From Pseudomonas fluorescens (GTDB lineage: Bacteria; Pseudomonadota; Gammaproteobacteria; Pseudomonadales; Pseudomonadaceae), in the NCBI RefSeq assembly GCF_000967965.1, contig NZ_LACC01000011.1, positions 536,891 to 600,890 on the forward strand: a stretch of 64,000 nucleotides of DNA, read 5' to 3'. The notes below the pieces were generated by a model. The model saw nothing but the letters and a program-made list of their open reading frames with translations, was not told the DNA's origin and made no database searches. The translations under genes and the position numbers were made by a program. Shown piece by piece: positions 31,037-42,249 of this stretch. Position 1 is the first letter of the stretch, and the number at the start of each line of letters is the position of its first letter.

Positions 31037-33809
31037 GATAACCTTGAATGCCTTTGTCGAGGAAGCTCTCTACTTTGGCGCCAGTCAGGCCGCCGAGTCC
31101 CTTCAGAACAATTTGGAGGAAGACGCCATGGTCGCCTTTTTCGTTTTGCGGTGCTTCCTGACTGAACTCGTCATAGGAAACAAAGTAACGGTTGATCAGG
31201 CGCAGTTTCCAGCAGCAGTTGTCGTACTCGAAGCCACCGAAGGCTTCCAGGGTACGGTTGCGGTTGTAGTCATACTGCCAGCGGCTGATGGCGTTCCATT
31301 GCGGCACGATCGGCCAGATCACCGAGAAGTCGTGCTGTTCGATCTTGTAGTAATCCTTCACGTAGCCAGGCTGGCCGGGGACGCCGTAATCCCCCCCACC
31401 CACGGTCCACTTACCAGTGTTCTGATCATAACGGACCTGGTCGTTGCGATAGCGATAGCCGGCGTTGATGACCTTGTTCGGGTTGTCTTCAGGCTGGTAA
31501 TGGAACATCGCGCTGCCCGAGCGAGGGCTGCGGCTGTCCGGGTCCCAGTTGTAGTCGGCCGTGGTACGCCAGTCGCGGTTCCAGCGATATTCGTACTCCA
31601 GGGCGTAAGGCGAAACGTTGGCCTGGGTATCCTTGCGGGTTTTTGCATCGATACCCGGCAATTGAACTTCGCGGTCCTTGAAATACAAGGCCTGGCCGAC
31701 GCTGATGCGTTGACGTTCGAAGCCGTTGTCTTCGATCCAGCGACTGGTCAGGCCCAGGGATAGTTTGTTCTCGTCGCCGACACGGTCGGAGCCGGAGAAG
31801 CGGTTGTCACGGAACAGCGACGAGTAGTTGAAGGTGTATTCGCTGGTATCGAATACCGGGATATCTTCCTGGTCGACCTCAGGCACGTACAGGTAGAACA
31901 GACGCGGCTCGAGAGTCTGGCGATAGTTCTTGCCGAAATACTGGGTATTGCGATCGAAGTACAGGCCGCTGTCGATGCTGGCGATCGGTACGCCCCGGTT
32001 CTGGTTGCTGTCGAATGTTCCCAGGAGACTGTCCTGTTCTGCGTTCTGACTGGCAATCTGAGCTTTGCCAGTGTTGTCCAGCTCCAGTTGGTACTGGGTG
32101 TACTGGTACTTGAGCTTCGGTGTCAGGAAGCCGTAAGTCGCGTTCATCGGCAAGCTGACGGCGGGCGCGAGATTCAGGCGGTCGCCAGTGGCGCGTGCCA
32201 GGCCTACAACGTTGGTGTCCAGACGTGGGGTTACATTACCGTCTTCATCGGAGTAATTGCCCTTCTGCAGATCCCGGTCAAACCGCACGATTTCGGTGTT
32301 GTACGAAAAATTCAGACCGTTCGGATGATACGGCAGCGCACCATCAAAGGTGATCTCCGGCAAGCGGTCATACGGCGTAATGTTCGATACGGTCGCCAGC
32401 TGATAAGCCTGAGCGTTCACGCGAGCCACATAGTTGTCGCCACGATAGCTGACGGAACCTTGCTGGTTTACGTAGTCAGCACTTTTCACGCCGATCTGGT
32501 CAGTTTGCAGATCCTGGAAGTAATACGGATCGCTGATCTTGGTGTAGTCGACTTGCGTGAGCACTCGCGAGTCGAGACCACCCCTGTGCTGCCAGTTGTA
32601 CATGTAGCGGGTTTTCTCGGCGTCGGACTGCTTGTCGCGCTCGTCGCTTTCGTCGTTGAGGTACGACGCACCGAACTGGCCTTCGCTGGACTTGGTCAGG
32701 TAGCGGAATTCGCCTTCCATCAACAAGCCGTGCTTTTCCATGTAGCGCGGGTACAACGTGGCGTCGTAGTTCGGTGCCAGGTTGAAGTAGTAAGGTGTGA
32801 CAAGCGCGAAGCCGGTATCGCTGCCGGTACCGATGGTCGGCGGCAGGAAGCCGGATTGGCGACGGTCGTCGATCGGGAAATAGATGTACGGCGTGTACAG
32901 GACTGGAATGTCCTTGACCCGCAGCGTTACGTTGGTCGCCGTACCGAAACCGGTAGCCGGGTTCAGGGTGATGTTGTTGCCCTTGAGCTGCCAGGCGTTG
33001 CTGTTCGGTTCGCACGTGGTGTACGTACCGTCCTTGAGGCGGATGATCGCGTTCTCGGCACGTTTGGCGTACAGCGCATTACCGCGGATGCGCGATTTGT
33101 GCATCACGTATTCGGCGTTATCGACCTTGGCTTCACCGGTGTCGAGCTGCACGTCGGCGTGGTCGCCGACGATCAAGGCGCCGTTGTCGCGAATGCGCAC
33201 GTTGCCGTTCAGGTCGCCACGGCTCTCGGCCTGGTACAGGTTGGCTTCGTCGGCTTCGACCTGCATGCTGCCCTGACGCATGACAACGTCACCGGCCAAG
33301 GTCGCGACCTGCTCATCCTGCTTATAGCGGGAGGCTTTTGCGCCGATAAAGGTGGGAGCATCACTTTTATCCGTCTTGTCATTCATGCCAGGACGAATCG
33401 GTTCGATATAGGAACCAGAGCAATAAGGACCGGTTTCGGCCAATTGTGCGGCGGTGAGCTGCTCGCGGGGAACCCAATCGAGGTGACTGTAGTCTGCGCT
33501 ACGCGACTTCAGGCCACGGCCTTTGGATTCGGTGACCAGCACCGGCTTGGCGCCGACGTCTTCGCTGGAACCGTTCTCGGCTGGGGCTTCACCGGTGGCG
33601 GAAACTGCGCTGCCGTCATGGACGGGACGCGGTGGCAATGCAGCCGCCGGCGTCTTTGGCGCACAGTCCCAGGAACCCGAAGCAGAGACTGAGCAGTCAA
33701 ACTGTTCCGCGGCGACCACGTAGGAAGTGGCAAGGGGTTGCAGCGCCAGCAAACTGCCGGTAACCAACAACGGAAATTTTTTACGAAACGCGGGGGATTT
33801 CAATGCCAT
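31011..33809 (-). CDS. lptD: LPS-assembly protein LptD
   Basis: A 932-residue outer-membrane protein that inserts lipopolysaccharide together with LptE. Signal peptide at the N-terminus ([20 protein letters not shown]), a beta-jellyroll OstA domain (about 140-310) and a large beta-barrel to the C-terminus. Cysteines CS...DC near residues 38-48 and a CC pair in NCCWKLRL fit the disulfide pattern needed for function. ATG 33809 (MALKSPAF) was chosen over the 17-codon extension from 33860, because it starts the signal peptide. The N-terminal linker of about 100 residues is longer than in E. coli, as usual in Pseudomonas. Confidence 0.95.
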   Translation of the reverse strand: MALKSPAFRKKFPLLVTGSLLALQPLATSYVVAAEQFDCSVSASGSWDCAPKTPAAALPPRPVHDGSAVSATGEAPAENGSSEDVGAKPVLVTESKGRGLKSRSADYSHLDWVPREQLTAAQLAETGPYCSGSYIEPIRPGMNDKTDKSDAPTFIGAKASRYKQDEQVATLAGDVVMRQGSMQVEADEANLYQAESRGDLNGNVRIRDNGALIVGDHADVQLDTGEAKVDNAEYVMHKSRIRGNALYAKRAENAIIRLKDGTYTTCEPNSNAWQLKGNNITLNPATGFGTATNVTLRVKDIPVLYTPYIYFPIDDRRQSGFLPPTIGTGSDTGFALVTPYYFNLAPNYDATLYPRYMEKHGLLMEGEFRYLTKSSEGQFGASYLNDESDERDKQSDAEKTRYMYNWQHRGGLDSRVLTQVDYTKISDPYYFQDLQTDQIGVKSADYVNQQGSVSYRGDNYVARVNAQAYQLATVSNITPYDRLPEITFDGALPYHPNGLNFSYNTEIVRFDRDLQKGNYSDEDGNVTPRLDTNVVGLARATGDRLNLAPAVSLPMNATYGFLTPKLKYQYTQYQLELDNTGKAQIASQNAEQDSLLGTFDSNQNRGVPIASIDSGLYFDRNTQYFGKNYRQTLEPRLFYLYVPEVDQEDIPVFDTSEYTFNYSSLFRDNRFSGSDRVGDENKLSLGLTSRWIEDNGFERQRISVGQALYFKDREVQLPGIDAKTRKDTQANVSPYALEYEYRWNRDWRTTADYNWDPDSRSPRSGSAMFHYQPEDNPNKVINAGYRYRNDQVRYDQNTGKWTVGGGDYGVPGQPGYVKDYYKIEQHDFSVIWPIVPQWNAISRWQYDYNRNRTLEAFGGFEYDNCCWKLRLINRYFVSYDEFSQEAPQNEKGDHGVFLQIVLKGLGGLTGAKVESFLDKGIQGYREREDQAF

Positions 33810-33939
33810 CTTATTAGTCCGGGCTTCCTGCGTGCCATCTGCCCGCGGTGTGGGCCGCACGCCTCTCGATGGTCTGAAAAAGATGCTGGATAATAAAGCA
33901 TGACCCGCTTGACGGCTAGCGCCGTCGGAGACCCTTGCA

Positions 33940-35627
<1,688 letters not shown>

Positions 35628-35628
35628 G

Positions 35629-36396
35629 ATGCTTTGGCCAGGGACTCTGATCGGAGCCGGAGCAGGCTTTGCCATAGCCAGCATTCCGGGGGCCATGCTC
35701 GGCGCGTTGTTGGGGCAGGCGCTGGACAGGCGCTTGCACCTGCAAAGCTGGGGGCACTTGCGGGAAAAACTGGGCGGTCGCCCGGTGCTGCGTAACGATG
35801 AATTGCTGTTTGTCCTGTTGGGGCGCCTGGCCAAGTGTGATGGCCAGGTGAAGGCCGGGCATATCGAACAGGCCCGGGCGGAAATGCGCTCGCTGGACAT
35901 GTCCGAGTCGGCCCAGCGTCGTGCGATTGCCGCATTCAATCGCGGCAAGTCGGGCCGCGACCGGCTGCGCGGTTATCTGCGTCGCCTGAGTGCCCAGCCC
36001 CATGCGGCAGAAGGTGTGTTGCGCGCCTGCTGGCGAATGGTCTGGGCCGATGGTCGTGCCGGCAGCAGTGAACGTCAATTGATCGGCCAATGGGGCAAGT
36101 GGCTGGGCTGGACATCCCATCAGGTGCAGGCGTTGGCCCACGACTATGAGCCGCAGAAGCGACCATTGGGTAACAGCGTGCCCAGTTATCAGGACGCGCT
36201 GAGGCTTTTGGGGGTGTCGGCCACCGCTGAGCCGGCACAGATCAAGCGTGCTTATCGGCGCCTGCTCAGTCGCCATCATCCGGACAAGATTGCCGGCACT
36301 GGCGCGACGGCGACGCAGGTTCGTGAAGCCACCGAGCGAACGCGTGAACTGCATAACGCCTACACGCTGATTCGGGAGCGGCGGGATTTTCGCTAG
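35629..36396 (+). CDS. DnaJ-domain protein, DjlA-like (TerB plus J domain)
   Basis: A 255-residue protein with an N-terminal glycine-rich hydrophobic segment (GTLIGAGAGFAIASIPGAML) likely to be a membrane anchor. A TerB-like helical domain follows (about 55-165), then a C-terminal J domain with HHPDK (about 185-250). It should recruit DnaK at the membrane. It starts one base after the murU stop, so it is in the same operon, but a link with cell-wall recycling is not known. Confidence 0.85.
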   Translation: MLWPGTLIGAGAGFAIASIPGAMLGALLGQALDRRLHLQSWGHLREKLGGRPVLRNDELLFVLLGRLAKCDGQVKAGHIEQARAEMRSLDMSESAQRRAIAAFNRGKSGRDRLRGYLRRLSAQPHAAEGVLRACWRMVWADGRAGSSERQLIGQWGKWLGWTSHQVQALAHDYEPQKRPLGNSVPSYQDALRLLGVSATAEPAQIKRAYRRLLSRHHPDKIAGTGATATQVREATERTRELHNAYTLIRERRDFR

Positions 36397-36426
36397 CCCG
36401 GAAAATTTGCGTCGCCAGTGATGCCG

Positions 36427-36518
36427 CTATCGCGAGCGAGCTCGCTCCCACAGGTTTTGTGTCGATCGCAATTTTGTGATCGGCATAAAACCTGTGGGAG
36501 CGTGGCTTGCCCGCGATG
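36427..36518. repeat. REP pair with nested palindromes (REPIN)
   Basis: Outer REP arms (CGCGAGCGAGCTCGCTCC and its inverted, partly diverged mate) enclose the perfect inner arms CACAGGTTTT and AAAACCTGTG, with a further GATCG pair in the centre. It lies between the convergent DnaJ-like and DUF3530 genes. Confidence 0.8.
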
Positions 36519-36534
36519 AAGGCTCTTCGGTCTG

Positions 36535-37524
36535 TCAGTCCGCCGGGCTCTGCGGATTCAACCAACCCCGCACCCGACGGAACAGTTGCTCCTGTTCGGC
36601 CTTGGTATCCGGCAACGCCTTGAGCGCGACCTGGTTGAATGCCGATGACTTCAGGCGTTTGCTGGCCTGCAGGCGTTCCAGTGCTGCGTCGCGATCCAGC
36701 GCTTTGTCCTTGTAGAAAATATCCGCGGTCGGCAGTTTCAGGGTCGGGGTCAGCTCTGCCAGCCCGGGCGTGGCCGCCACAGGTGTCCGGGCGGCAACCA
36801 TCACCAGTTTTTCGACCTGCGATGGCTGCTTATCGCTCAGGTAGCGCGCGGCCCAATAGGCGCCCGAACCATGCCCCAACACCACGATACTGCGGGCGCT
36901 TTGCTGTTCGGCGAAGGCGATCGCGGCGTCGATCCGGGCAAAGATGCGCTCGGCATCTGCCTTGGACTGTTCCTCGGTGGTTTCGGCGATGGCCTTGTCG
37001 GCCACATCGGCCTCGCCACCGGCCACTTGTTCGATAGGGGCTGCTGTGGTCGAGTCTTTACTGCCGGTTTCGGAGGGCTTGGGTGCCGGCGCGGCTTCGA
37101 CGATTCGTGGCGCAATGGCATCGCTTTGCAGGTCCGGCAAGGTGATACTCAGGCTGCTCCATTCGGCATCCGGCAATTTGCGCCGCAAAGGGCCGATCGC
37201 TTGCGGCCAGTCAACGGTTTCGCCGGCGCCCGGGATGATAATCACCGCGCCTTTGGGTTCGGCGGTATTGGCCGGCTTCCACAAGGCCAGGAATGTGTCG
37301 GTGCCCGCTTGCAGTTGTTGCTGTTCCTGAGGCGGGATTTTTCGCTCAAGTGCAGTCGCTTCCTCCTGACTGCGCTCAGGCAGCGGCTGACGTTCGAGTG
37401 GTTTTTCTTCGGCGGTTTTTTCCTCCGCGGCGGGCGCCGGGTCGGCCGCCTTGACGGAAAAAGCGCAAGGCAGGATCAGCGACAGGCACAATGCTGGCAG
37501 TGCCAGGCGGTAGACAGGGGGCAT
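36535..37524 (-). CDS. DUF3530 family alpha/beta-hydrolase-like secreted protein
   Basis: A 329-residue exported protein. Signal peptide LALPALCLSLILPCAFSVKA, a charged low-complexity linker (about 30-70), then an alpha/beta-hydrolase-like domain with a second acidic insert (about 140-190). The expected nucleophile elbow reads GHGSG at 217-221, so the residue at the nucleophile position is glycine and not serine. The protein may not be a hydrolase. Family function unknown. It is divergent from the agtS-like sensor gene. Confidence 0.8.
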   Translation of the reverse strand: MPPVYRLALPALCLSLILPCAFSVKAADPAPAAEEKTAEEKPLERQPLPERSQEEATALERKIPPQEQQQLQAGTDTFLALWKPANTAEPKGAVIIIPGAGETVDWPQAIGPLRRKLPDAEWSSLSITLPDLQSDAIAPRIVEAAPAPKPSETGSKDSTTAAPIEQVAGGEADVADKAIAETTEEQSKADAERIFARIDAAIAFAEQQSARSIVVLGHGSGAYWAARYLSDKQPSQVEKLVMVAARTPVAATPGLAELTPTLKLPTADIFYKDKALDRDAALERLQASKRLKSSAFNQVALKALPDTKAEQEQLFRRVRGWLNPQSPAD

Positions 37525-37597
37525 CGGATATTCCAGGCCAGAAGATGTTCCGGCAGCCTAATGGGTTGGTCAGTATTTGTCAGTGTGTGAGAGTTCA

Positions 37598-39994
37598 ATG
37601 ATGCGTTTTCGCTGCCTGTGGGTTATCGGCTGTTTGTGGTTTCCCTTGATGGGCTGGGCGGCCGCCGCGCCTCCGGCGCCCATTGCCCAACTGTCCCCGA
37701 AACAACAGCACTGGCTGGCGCAGCAGAGCGAGTTGCGGGTCGGCGTGGTGTTGCAGGCGCCCTATGCGCAATACGATCGCCGCTTGCAGCGCCTGTCCGG
37801 GGTGAACGTCGAGTTGATGAAGTGGCTCGCAAAAAACCTCAATGTCGAATTGAGCTGGCGCAATTTTCCCGACCTTGAGCAATTGGAAGCCGCGGCCCGC
37901 GAGGGCGAAATCGACATCGCCCCGGGGCTGACCCAGACCCCTGGCGGGCTGCGCCTCTGGCAGTTTTCCGACCCCTACATGCGGGTGCCGCAGCTGGTGG
38001 TCAGCGACCAGAAAAGCGCTGGCGCTGTCGAGCTGGAAAAGCTCGACAGCCAGACCCGCGTCGCCGTGCGCATGCCCAGTGCCATCGCCGATTACCTGCG
38101 CGGCAACTACCCGCACCTGAATCTGCAAGGCGTACCGATGGAGCGCCAGGCATTGCAATTATTGGTCGGCCAGCAGGCAACTTATGCGGTGATCGATGAG
38201 GCGCAGCTGGGACGCTTGTCGGTCGAGACGGAGTTCTCCGGGTTAGTGGTAGTGGGGGATGTCGGCCTGCCGCAGTTGCTGCGGGTGGCCACGCTCCGCG
38301 ACAAGCCGGAACTGGCGGACATCGTCGAAAGTGCATTGCGGGCGATCCCGGCCAAGGACCTGGAGCAACTGCACAATCAATGGCTGCAACCCAAGTATCC
38401 GCGGCTCACCGAGTCGCCGGGGTTTTGGCAAAACCTCTGTCTGTTGCTGGCCGTGCTGGCGTTGAGTTGCATGGCCATTGTGTTCTGGCAGCGTCGCCAG
38501 CAGCACAGCCTGGAATTGCGCCTGCTGGCCGCGCAAGAAGACATCGCCTTGCGCGCCGCCAGCGAAGAGGCCTTGCGACTTACGCAGTTTTCCATCGACC
38601 AGAGCACCGTCGGCATCCTCTGGGTCAACTGGGACAGCCATGTGCGCTACGCCAACCGCGCGGCGGAAAGCATGCTGGGCTATCCGGCCGGCGGGATCAT
38701 CGATCGGCCCCTGATCGACTTCGAGCCCGGCCTGCACATGGACCGTTGGCTGAACCTGTGGAAGCGCGCCCGGGCCAGTGAAGACGGCCCGCAAAGCTTC
38801 GAATCCAATTGCGTGCGGGCCGATGGCAGCATCCTGCCGGCCGATGTCTCGTTGAGTTTTCTGCGCTTTCGCGATGGCGAATACCTGGTGGTTTACCTCA
38901 ACGATGTCACCGAGCGGCGTCGTGCCCTGGCGGCCTTGCAGGAAAGCGAGGCGCGGCTGCAGGGCATCGCCGCCAACGTTCCGGGACTGGTTTTCCGGCT
39001 GGAGCGGGCACCGGTGACCGGTCAGATCGACTTTGCCTACATCAGCGAAGGCAGCGAAAGCCTGGTGGGTTACTCGCCGGCCACGCTGGCCCATCGCGAT
39101 AAAGGCCTGCGCAGTCTCGTGCATCCGGATGACAAGGCCAGCTATCACCAGACCCAGGATCATGCGCTGGATACCGACAGCGACTGGTCGTGGCAGGGGC
39201 GAATCCTCACGCGTCAGGGCGAACAGCGCTGGGCGGAAATCAAGGCCATCACCCGTCGGCTGGAGGACGGCGCCTATGTGTGGGACGGGATCGTCTGGGA
39301 CATCAGCGAGAGCAAGCGCATCGAACTTGAACTGGCCAGTTCCCGGGAGCAACTGCGTGAGTTGTCCGCGCACCTGGAAAGCGTGCGCGAAGAAGAAAAG
39401 GCGCGCATTGCCCGGGAAGTTCACGACGAGTTGGGTCAGATGCTCACCGTGTTGAAGCTGGAAACCTCCATGTGTGAACTGGCCTACGCCCAGCTTGATC
39501 CGGGTCTGAACGAGCGCTTGAACAGCATGAAGCGCTTGATCGCTCAGTTGTTTCAGTTGGTCCGCGATGTGGCCACAGCATTGCGACCGCCGATTCTCGA
39601 CGCTGGCATCGCCTCGGCCATTGAGTGGCAGGCCCGACGATTTGAGGCGCGTACGCAGATCCCGTGTCTGGTGCAGGTGCCGGACAATTTGCCAATGCTC
39701 AGCGATGCAAAGGCAATCGGCCTGTTTCGAATCCTTCAGGAGGCGCTGACCAATGTCATGCGGCACGCCCAGGCGCATACTGTTGAACTGACACTGACCC
39801 TTGAAGGCGGCGAGTTGTGTCTGACGGTCAGCGATGATGGCGTAGGATTTGTCGCCGCGCCTGGCAGGCCAACGTCCTTTGGGATCGTCGGCATGCGTGA
39901 GCGGGTGTTGATCCTGGGCGGCGAGTTGTCGCTGGAGAGTGAGCCGGGTGAGGGCACGACGTTAGAAGTGCGCGTGCCTCTGGACGAAGCCTGA
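37598..39994 (+). CDS. agtS: Sensor histidine kinase, AgtS-like
   Basis: A membrane kinase of about 798 residues. Signal segment (CLWVIGCLWFPLMGWAAAA), periplasmic SBP_bac_3 domain (about 40-265), membrane helix LCLLLAVLALSCMAIVFW, two PAS domains (about 315-435 and 445-580), HisKA_3 dimerisation domain with REVHDELGQM and a HATPase domain with QEALTNVMRH and DDGVGF. The NarL-type H-box matches the LuxR-type regulator encoded next. Its place before a response regulator and an ABC importer, upstream of rpe-gph-trpE, equals PA0600 (AgtS), which responds to 4-aminobutyrate and 5-aminovalerate. Assignment rests on synteny recalled from the literature. ATG 37598 (or 37601) is chosen over the TTG at 37577. 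Confidence 0.8.
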   Translation: MMRFRCLWVIGCLWFPLMGWAAAAPPAPIAQLSPKQQHWLAQQSELRVGVVLQAPYAQYDRRLQRLSGVNVELMKWLAKNLNVELSWRNFPDLEQLEAAAREGEIDIAPGLTQTPGGLRLWQFSDPYMRVPQLVVSDQKSAGAVELEKLDSQTRVAVRMPSAIADYLRGNYPHLNLQGVPMERQALQLLVGQQATYAVIDEAQLGRLSVETEFSGLVVVGDVGLPQLLRVATLRDKPELADIVESALRAIPAKDLEQLHNQWLQPKYPRLTESPGFWQNLCLLLAVLALSCMAIVFWQRRQQHSLELRLLAAQEDIALRAASEEALRLTQFSIDQSTVGILWVNWDSHVRYANRAAESMLGYPAGGIIDRPLIDFEPGLHMDRWLNLWKRARASEDGPQSFESNCVRADGSILPADVSLSFLRFRDGEYLVVYLNDVTERRRALAALQESEARLQGIAANVPGLVFRLERAPVTGQIDFAYISEGSESLVGYSPATLAHRDKGLRSLVHPDDKASYHQTQDHALDTDSDWSWQGRILTRQGEQRWAEIKAITRRLEDGAYVWDGIVWDISESKRIELELASSREQLRELSAHLESVREEEKARIAREVHDELGQMLTVLKLETSMCELAYAQLDPGLNERLNSMKRLIAQLFQLVRDVATALRPPILDAGIASAIEWQARRFEARTQIPCLVQVPDNLPMLSDAKAIGLFRILQEALTNVMRHAQAHTVELTLTLEGGELCLTVSDDGVGFVAAPGRPTSFGIVGMRERVLILGGELSLESEPGEGTTLEVRVPLDEA

Positions 39995-40016
39995 AGAATT
40001 TTTGGTGTCTGTGCTG

Positions 40017-40076
40017 ACGCTTTCGCGAGCAGGGGAAACGCATTCCAAATGTGGGAGCGAGCCTGCTCGCGATAGA
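40017..40076. repeat. Degenerate REP pair in the leader of the response-regulator gene
   Basis: A complete REP (GTGGGAGCGAGCCTGCTCGC) at 40051-40075 and a decayed inverted copy (TTCGCGAGCAGG) at 40021-40032. The intact copy ends about 12 bases before the Shine-Dalgarno GGAG. Confidence 0.75.
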
Positions 40077-40096
40077 TCTTGAACCTGGAGAAGAAC

Positions 40097-40726
40097 GTGA
40101 TCCGTGTACTGGTAGCCGAAGACCACACCATTGTCCGCGAAGGCATCAAGCAGTTGATCGGCCTGGCCAAGGACTTGCTGGTAGTGGGGGAGGCGAGCAA
40201 TGGCGAGCAGTTGCTCGATACGTTGCGTCATGTGCCCTGCGAAGTGGTGTTGCTGGATATCTCCATGCCGGGCGTCAACGGCCTGGAAGCGATTCCGCGG
40301 ATTCGCGCCCTGAACAATCCACCGGCGATCCTGGTGTTGTCGATGCATGACGAAGCGCAGATGGCCGCCCGGGCGTTGAAGGTGGGCGCTGCCGGTTATG
40401 CGACCAAGGACAGCGACCCGGCGCTGTTGCTGACGGCCATTCGCAAAGTGGCGTCAGGTGGGCGTTATATCGATCCTGAACTGGCCGACCGCATGGTTTT
40501 CGAGGTCGGTCTTACCGACTCGCGTCCATTGCATTCGTTACTCTCCGAGCGCGAATTCTCCGTGTTCGAACGCCTGGCCCAGGGCGCCAACGTCAACGAC
40601 ATCGCCCAGCAACTGGCGCTGAGCAGCAAAACCATCAGTACCCACAAGGCGCGGCTGATGCAGAAGCTCAACATCACCTCGCTGGCGGAGCTGGTGAAGT
40701 ACGCGATGGAACACAAGCTCCTCTAA
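40097..40726 (+). CDS. agtR: LuxR-family response regulator, AgtR-like
   Basis: A 209-residue NarL/FixJ-type regulator. Receiver domain with the phosphorylatable aspartate in VVLLDISMPG and the conserved K in ATKDSD. C-terminal LuxR helix-turn-helix (about 145-205, DIAQQLALSSKTISTHKARL). GTG at 40097 is preferred over TTG 40079, because GGAG stands eight bases before it and MIRVLVAEDH is the usual receiver start. Paired with the upstream kinase and expected to control the importer at 41-45.6 kb. Confidence 0.85.
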   Translation: MIRVLVAEDHTIVREGIKQLIGLAKDLLVVGEASNGEQLLDTLRHVPCEVVLLDISMPGVNGLEAIPRIRALNNPPAILVLSMHDEAQMAARALKVGAAGYATKDSDPALLLTAIRKVASGGRYIDPELADRMVFEVGLTDSRPLHSLLSEREFSVFERLAQGANVNDIAQQLALSSKTISTHKARLMQKLNITSLAELVKYAMEHKLL

Positions 40727-40744
40727 CAACACCGCAATCAAAAC

Positions 40745-40833
40745 TGTAGGAGTGAGCCTGCTCGCGATCGCGGTGGATCAGTCAATGCAATGTTGACTGA
40801 CAAGACGCCATCGCGAGCAGGCTCACTCCTACA
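40745..40833. repeat. REPIN (89-base inverted REP pair)
   Basis: Perfect 24-base inverted arms starting TGTAGGAGTGAGCCTGCTCG, with an inner TCAGTCAA/TTGACTGA pair. Begins 19 bases after the response-regulator stop. Confidence 0.85.
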
Positions 40834-40949
40834 AGGGATCTCCGTCTGGTTTGGGATGGCAGGCATATCCAATAGCGACAGCCGTTTTGCTCGCTTTTGT
40901 GGCTTGCAGCTCGACACTTGTAGCAGCCTTATCCATTTGCGCCATCCTT

Positions 40950-40965
40950 GTAGGGCAATCCCTAC
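40950..40965. promoter_or_regulatory. Perfect inverted repeat, putative response-regulator operator
   Basis: GTAGGG, CAAT, CCCTAC. Located about 50 bases upstream of the proposed -35 box of the importer operon, where a LuxR-type activator would bind. Confidence 0.4.
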
Positions 40966-41011
40966 CCCCAACCTTCCATCCGGCTGAGGCCAATCTCTCT
41001 TGCGCCCCGAT

Positions 41012-41039
41012 TTGCGCGGTCCCCAGCGTCCACTAGGCT
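41012..41039 (+). promoter_or_regulatory. Putative promoter of the importer operon
   Basis: TTGCGC at 41012-41017, 16 bases, TAGGCT at 41034-41039. A weak match, as expected for an activated promoter. Confidence 0.3.
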
Positions 41040-41076
41040 TAGTCCCACAGCAGTCATCAATAACAAAGGTGTGGGT

Positions 41077-42201
41077 ATGAGCCAGGTCGATTCAAGCGCA
41101 GGGGCCAATGATGTTCTGGTCAGCTTTCGTGGAGTGCAGAAGAGCTACGACGGCGAGAACCTGATCGTCAAGGACCTCAACCTGGACATTCGCAAAGGCG
41201 AATTCCTCACGTTGCTCGGGCCGTCCGGCTCCGGCAAGACCACCAGCCTTATGATGCTCGCCGGCTTCGAAACGCCGACCGCGGGCGAAATCCTGTTGGC
41301 CGGGCGCGCCATCAACAACGTGCCGCCGCACAAGCGCGACATCGGCATGGTGTTCCAGAACTACGCATTGTTCCCGCACATGACGGTGGCCGAGAACCTG
41401 GCGTTCCCGCTGACCGTACGCGGCATGAACAAGAGCGACGTCAGTGCCCGGGTCAAGCGCGTGTTGAGCATGGTCCAGCTCGATGCCTTCGCCCAGCGCT
41501 ACCCGGCGCAGCTTTCCGGCGGTCAGCAACAGCGTGTGGCATTGGCCCGCGCGCTGGTGTTCGAGCCGCAACTGGTGCTGATGGACGAACCCCTCGGCGC
41601 ACTCGACAAACAACTGCGTGAACACATGCAGATGGAAATCAAGCACCTGCACCAGCGTCTGGGCGTCACCGTGGTCTACGTGACCCACGATCAGGGCGAA
41701 GCCTTGACCATGTCCGACCGTGTGGCGGTGTTCCATCAGGGCGAAATCCAGCAGATCGCGCCACCGCGCACCCTCTACGAAGAGCCGAAAAACACCTTCG
41801 TCGCCAACTTCATCGGTGAGAACAACCGCCTCAATGGCCGACTGCACAGCCAAACCGGCGACCGTTGCATTGTGGAGCTCGGGCGCGGTGAGAAGGTTGA
41901 AGCCTTGGCGGTCAACGTCGGCCAGACCGGCGAGCCGGTGACCCTGTCCATTCGTCCGGAGCGAGTGAGCCTCAATGGCTCCAGCGACCAATGCGTCAAC
42001 CGCTTCTCCGGGCGAGTCGAGGAATTCATCTATCTGGGCGACCACGTCCGGGTTCGCATGGAAGTCTGCGGCAAGACCGACTTCTTCGTGAAACAGCCGA
42101 TTGCCGAGCTTGATCCCTCGCTCGCCGTCGGCGACGTGGTACCGCTTGGCTGGCAGGTCGAGCACGTTCGCGCACTCGATCCTCTTTTAGAGGCGCATTG
42201 A
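41077..42201 (+). CDS. agtA: ABC importer ATP-binding protein (polyamine-type, AgtA-like)
   Basis: A 374-residue ATPase of the spermidine/putrescine (PotA) class. Walker A GPSGSGKTT, signature LSGGQQQRVALARAL, Walker B LVLMDEPLGALD, and a C-terminal TOBE domain (about 290-370). ATG 41077 has AAGG at seven bases, preferred to GTG 41071. First gene of a four-gene importer. Gene order equals PA0603-PA0606 (agtABCD), reported to take up 4-aminobutyrate and 5-aminovalerate. Automatic annotation would say polyamine transport. Confidence 0.85.
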   Translation: MSQVDSSAGANDVLVSFRGVQKSYDGENLIVKDLNLDIRKGEFLTLLGPSGSGKTTSLMMLAGFETPTAGEILLAGRAINNVPPHKRDIGMVFQNYALFPHMTVAENLAFPLTVRGMNKSDVSARVKRVLSMVQLDAFAQRYPAQLSGGQQQRVALARALVFEPQLVLMDEPLGALDKQLREHMQMEIKHLHQRLGVTVVYVTHDQGEALTMSDRVAVFHQGEIQQIAPPRTLYEEPKNTFVANFIGENNRLNGRLHSQTGDRCIVELGRGEKVEALAVNVGQTGEPVTLSIRPERVSLNGSSDQCVNRFSGRVEEFIYLGDHVRVRMEVCGKTDFFVKQPIAELDPSLAVGDVVPLGWQVEHVRALDPLLEAH

Positions 42202-42249
42202 TCGCCCCGGCAACACCAACACCAACCCTGCACGTGGAGAGAACAATAA

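Noticed and set aside
40745..40833. Repeats as a CRISPR array
   Set aside because: Only inverted REP pairs are present, without regular spacers or cas genes.
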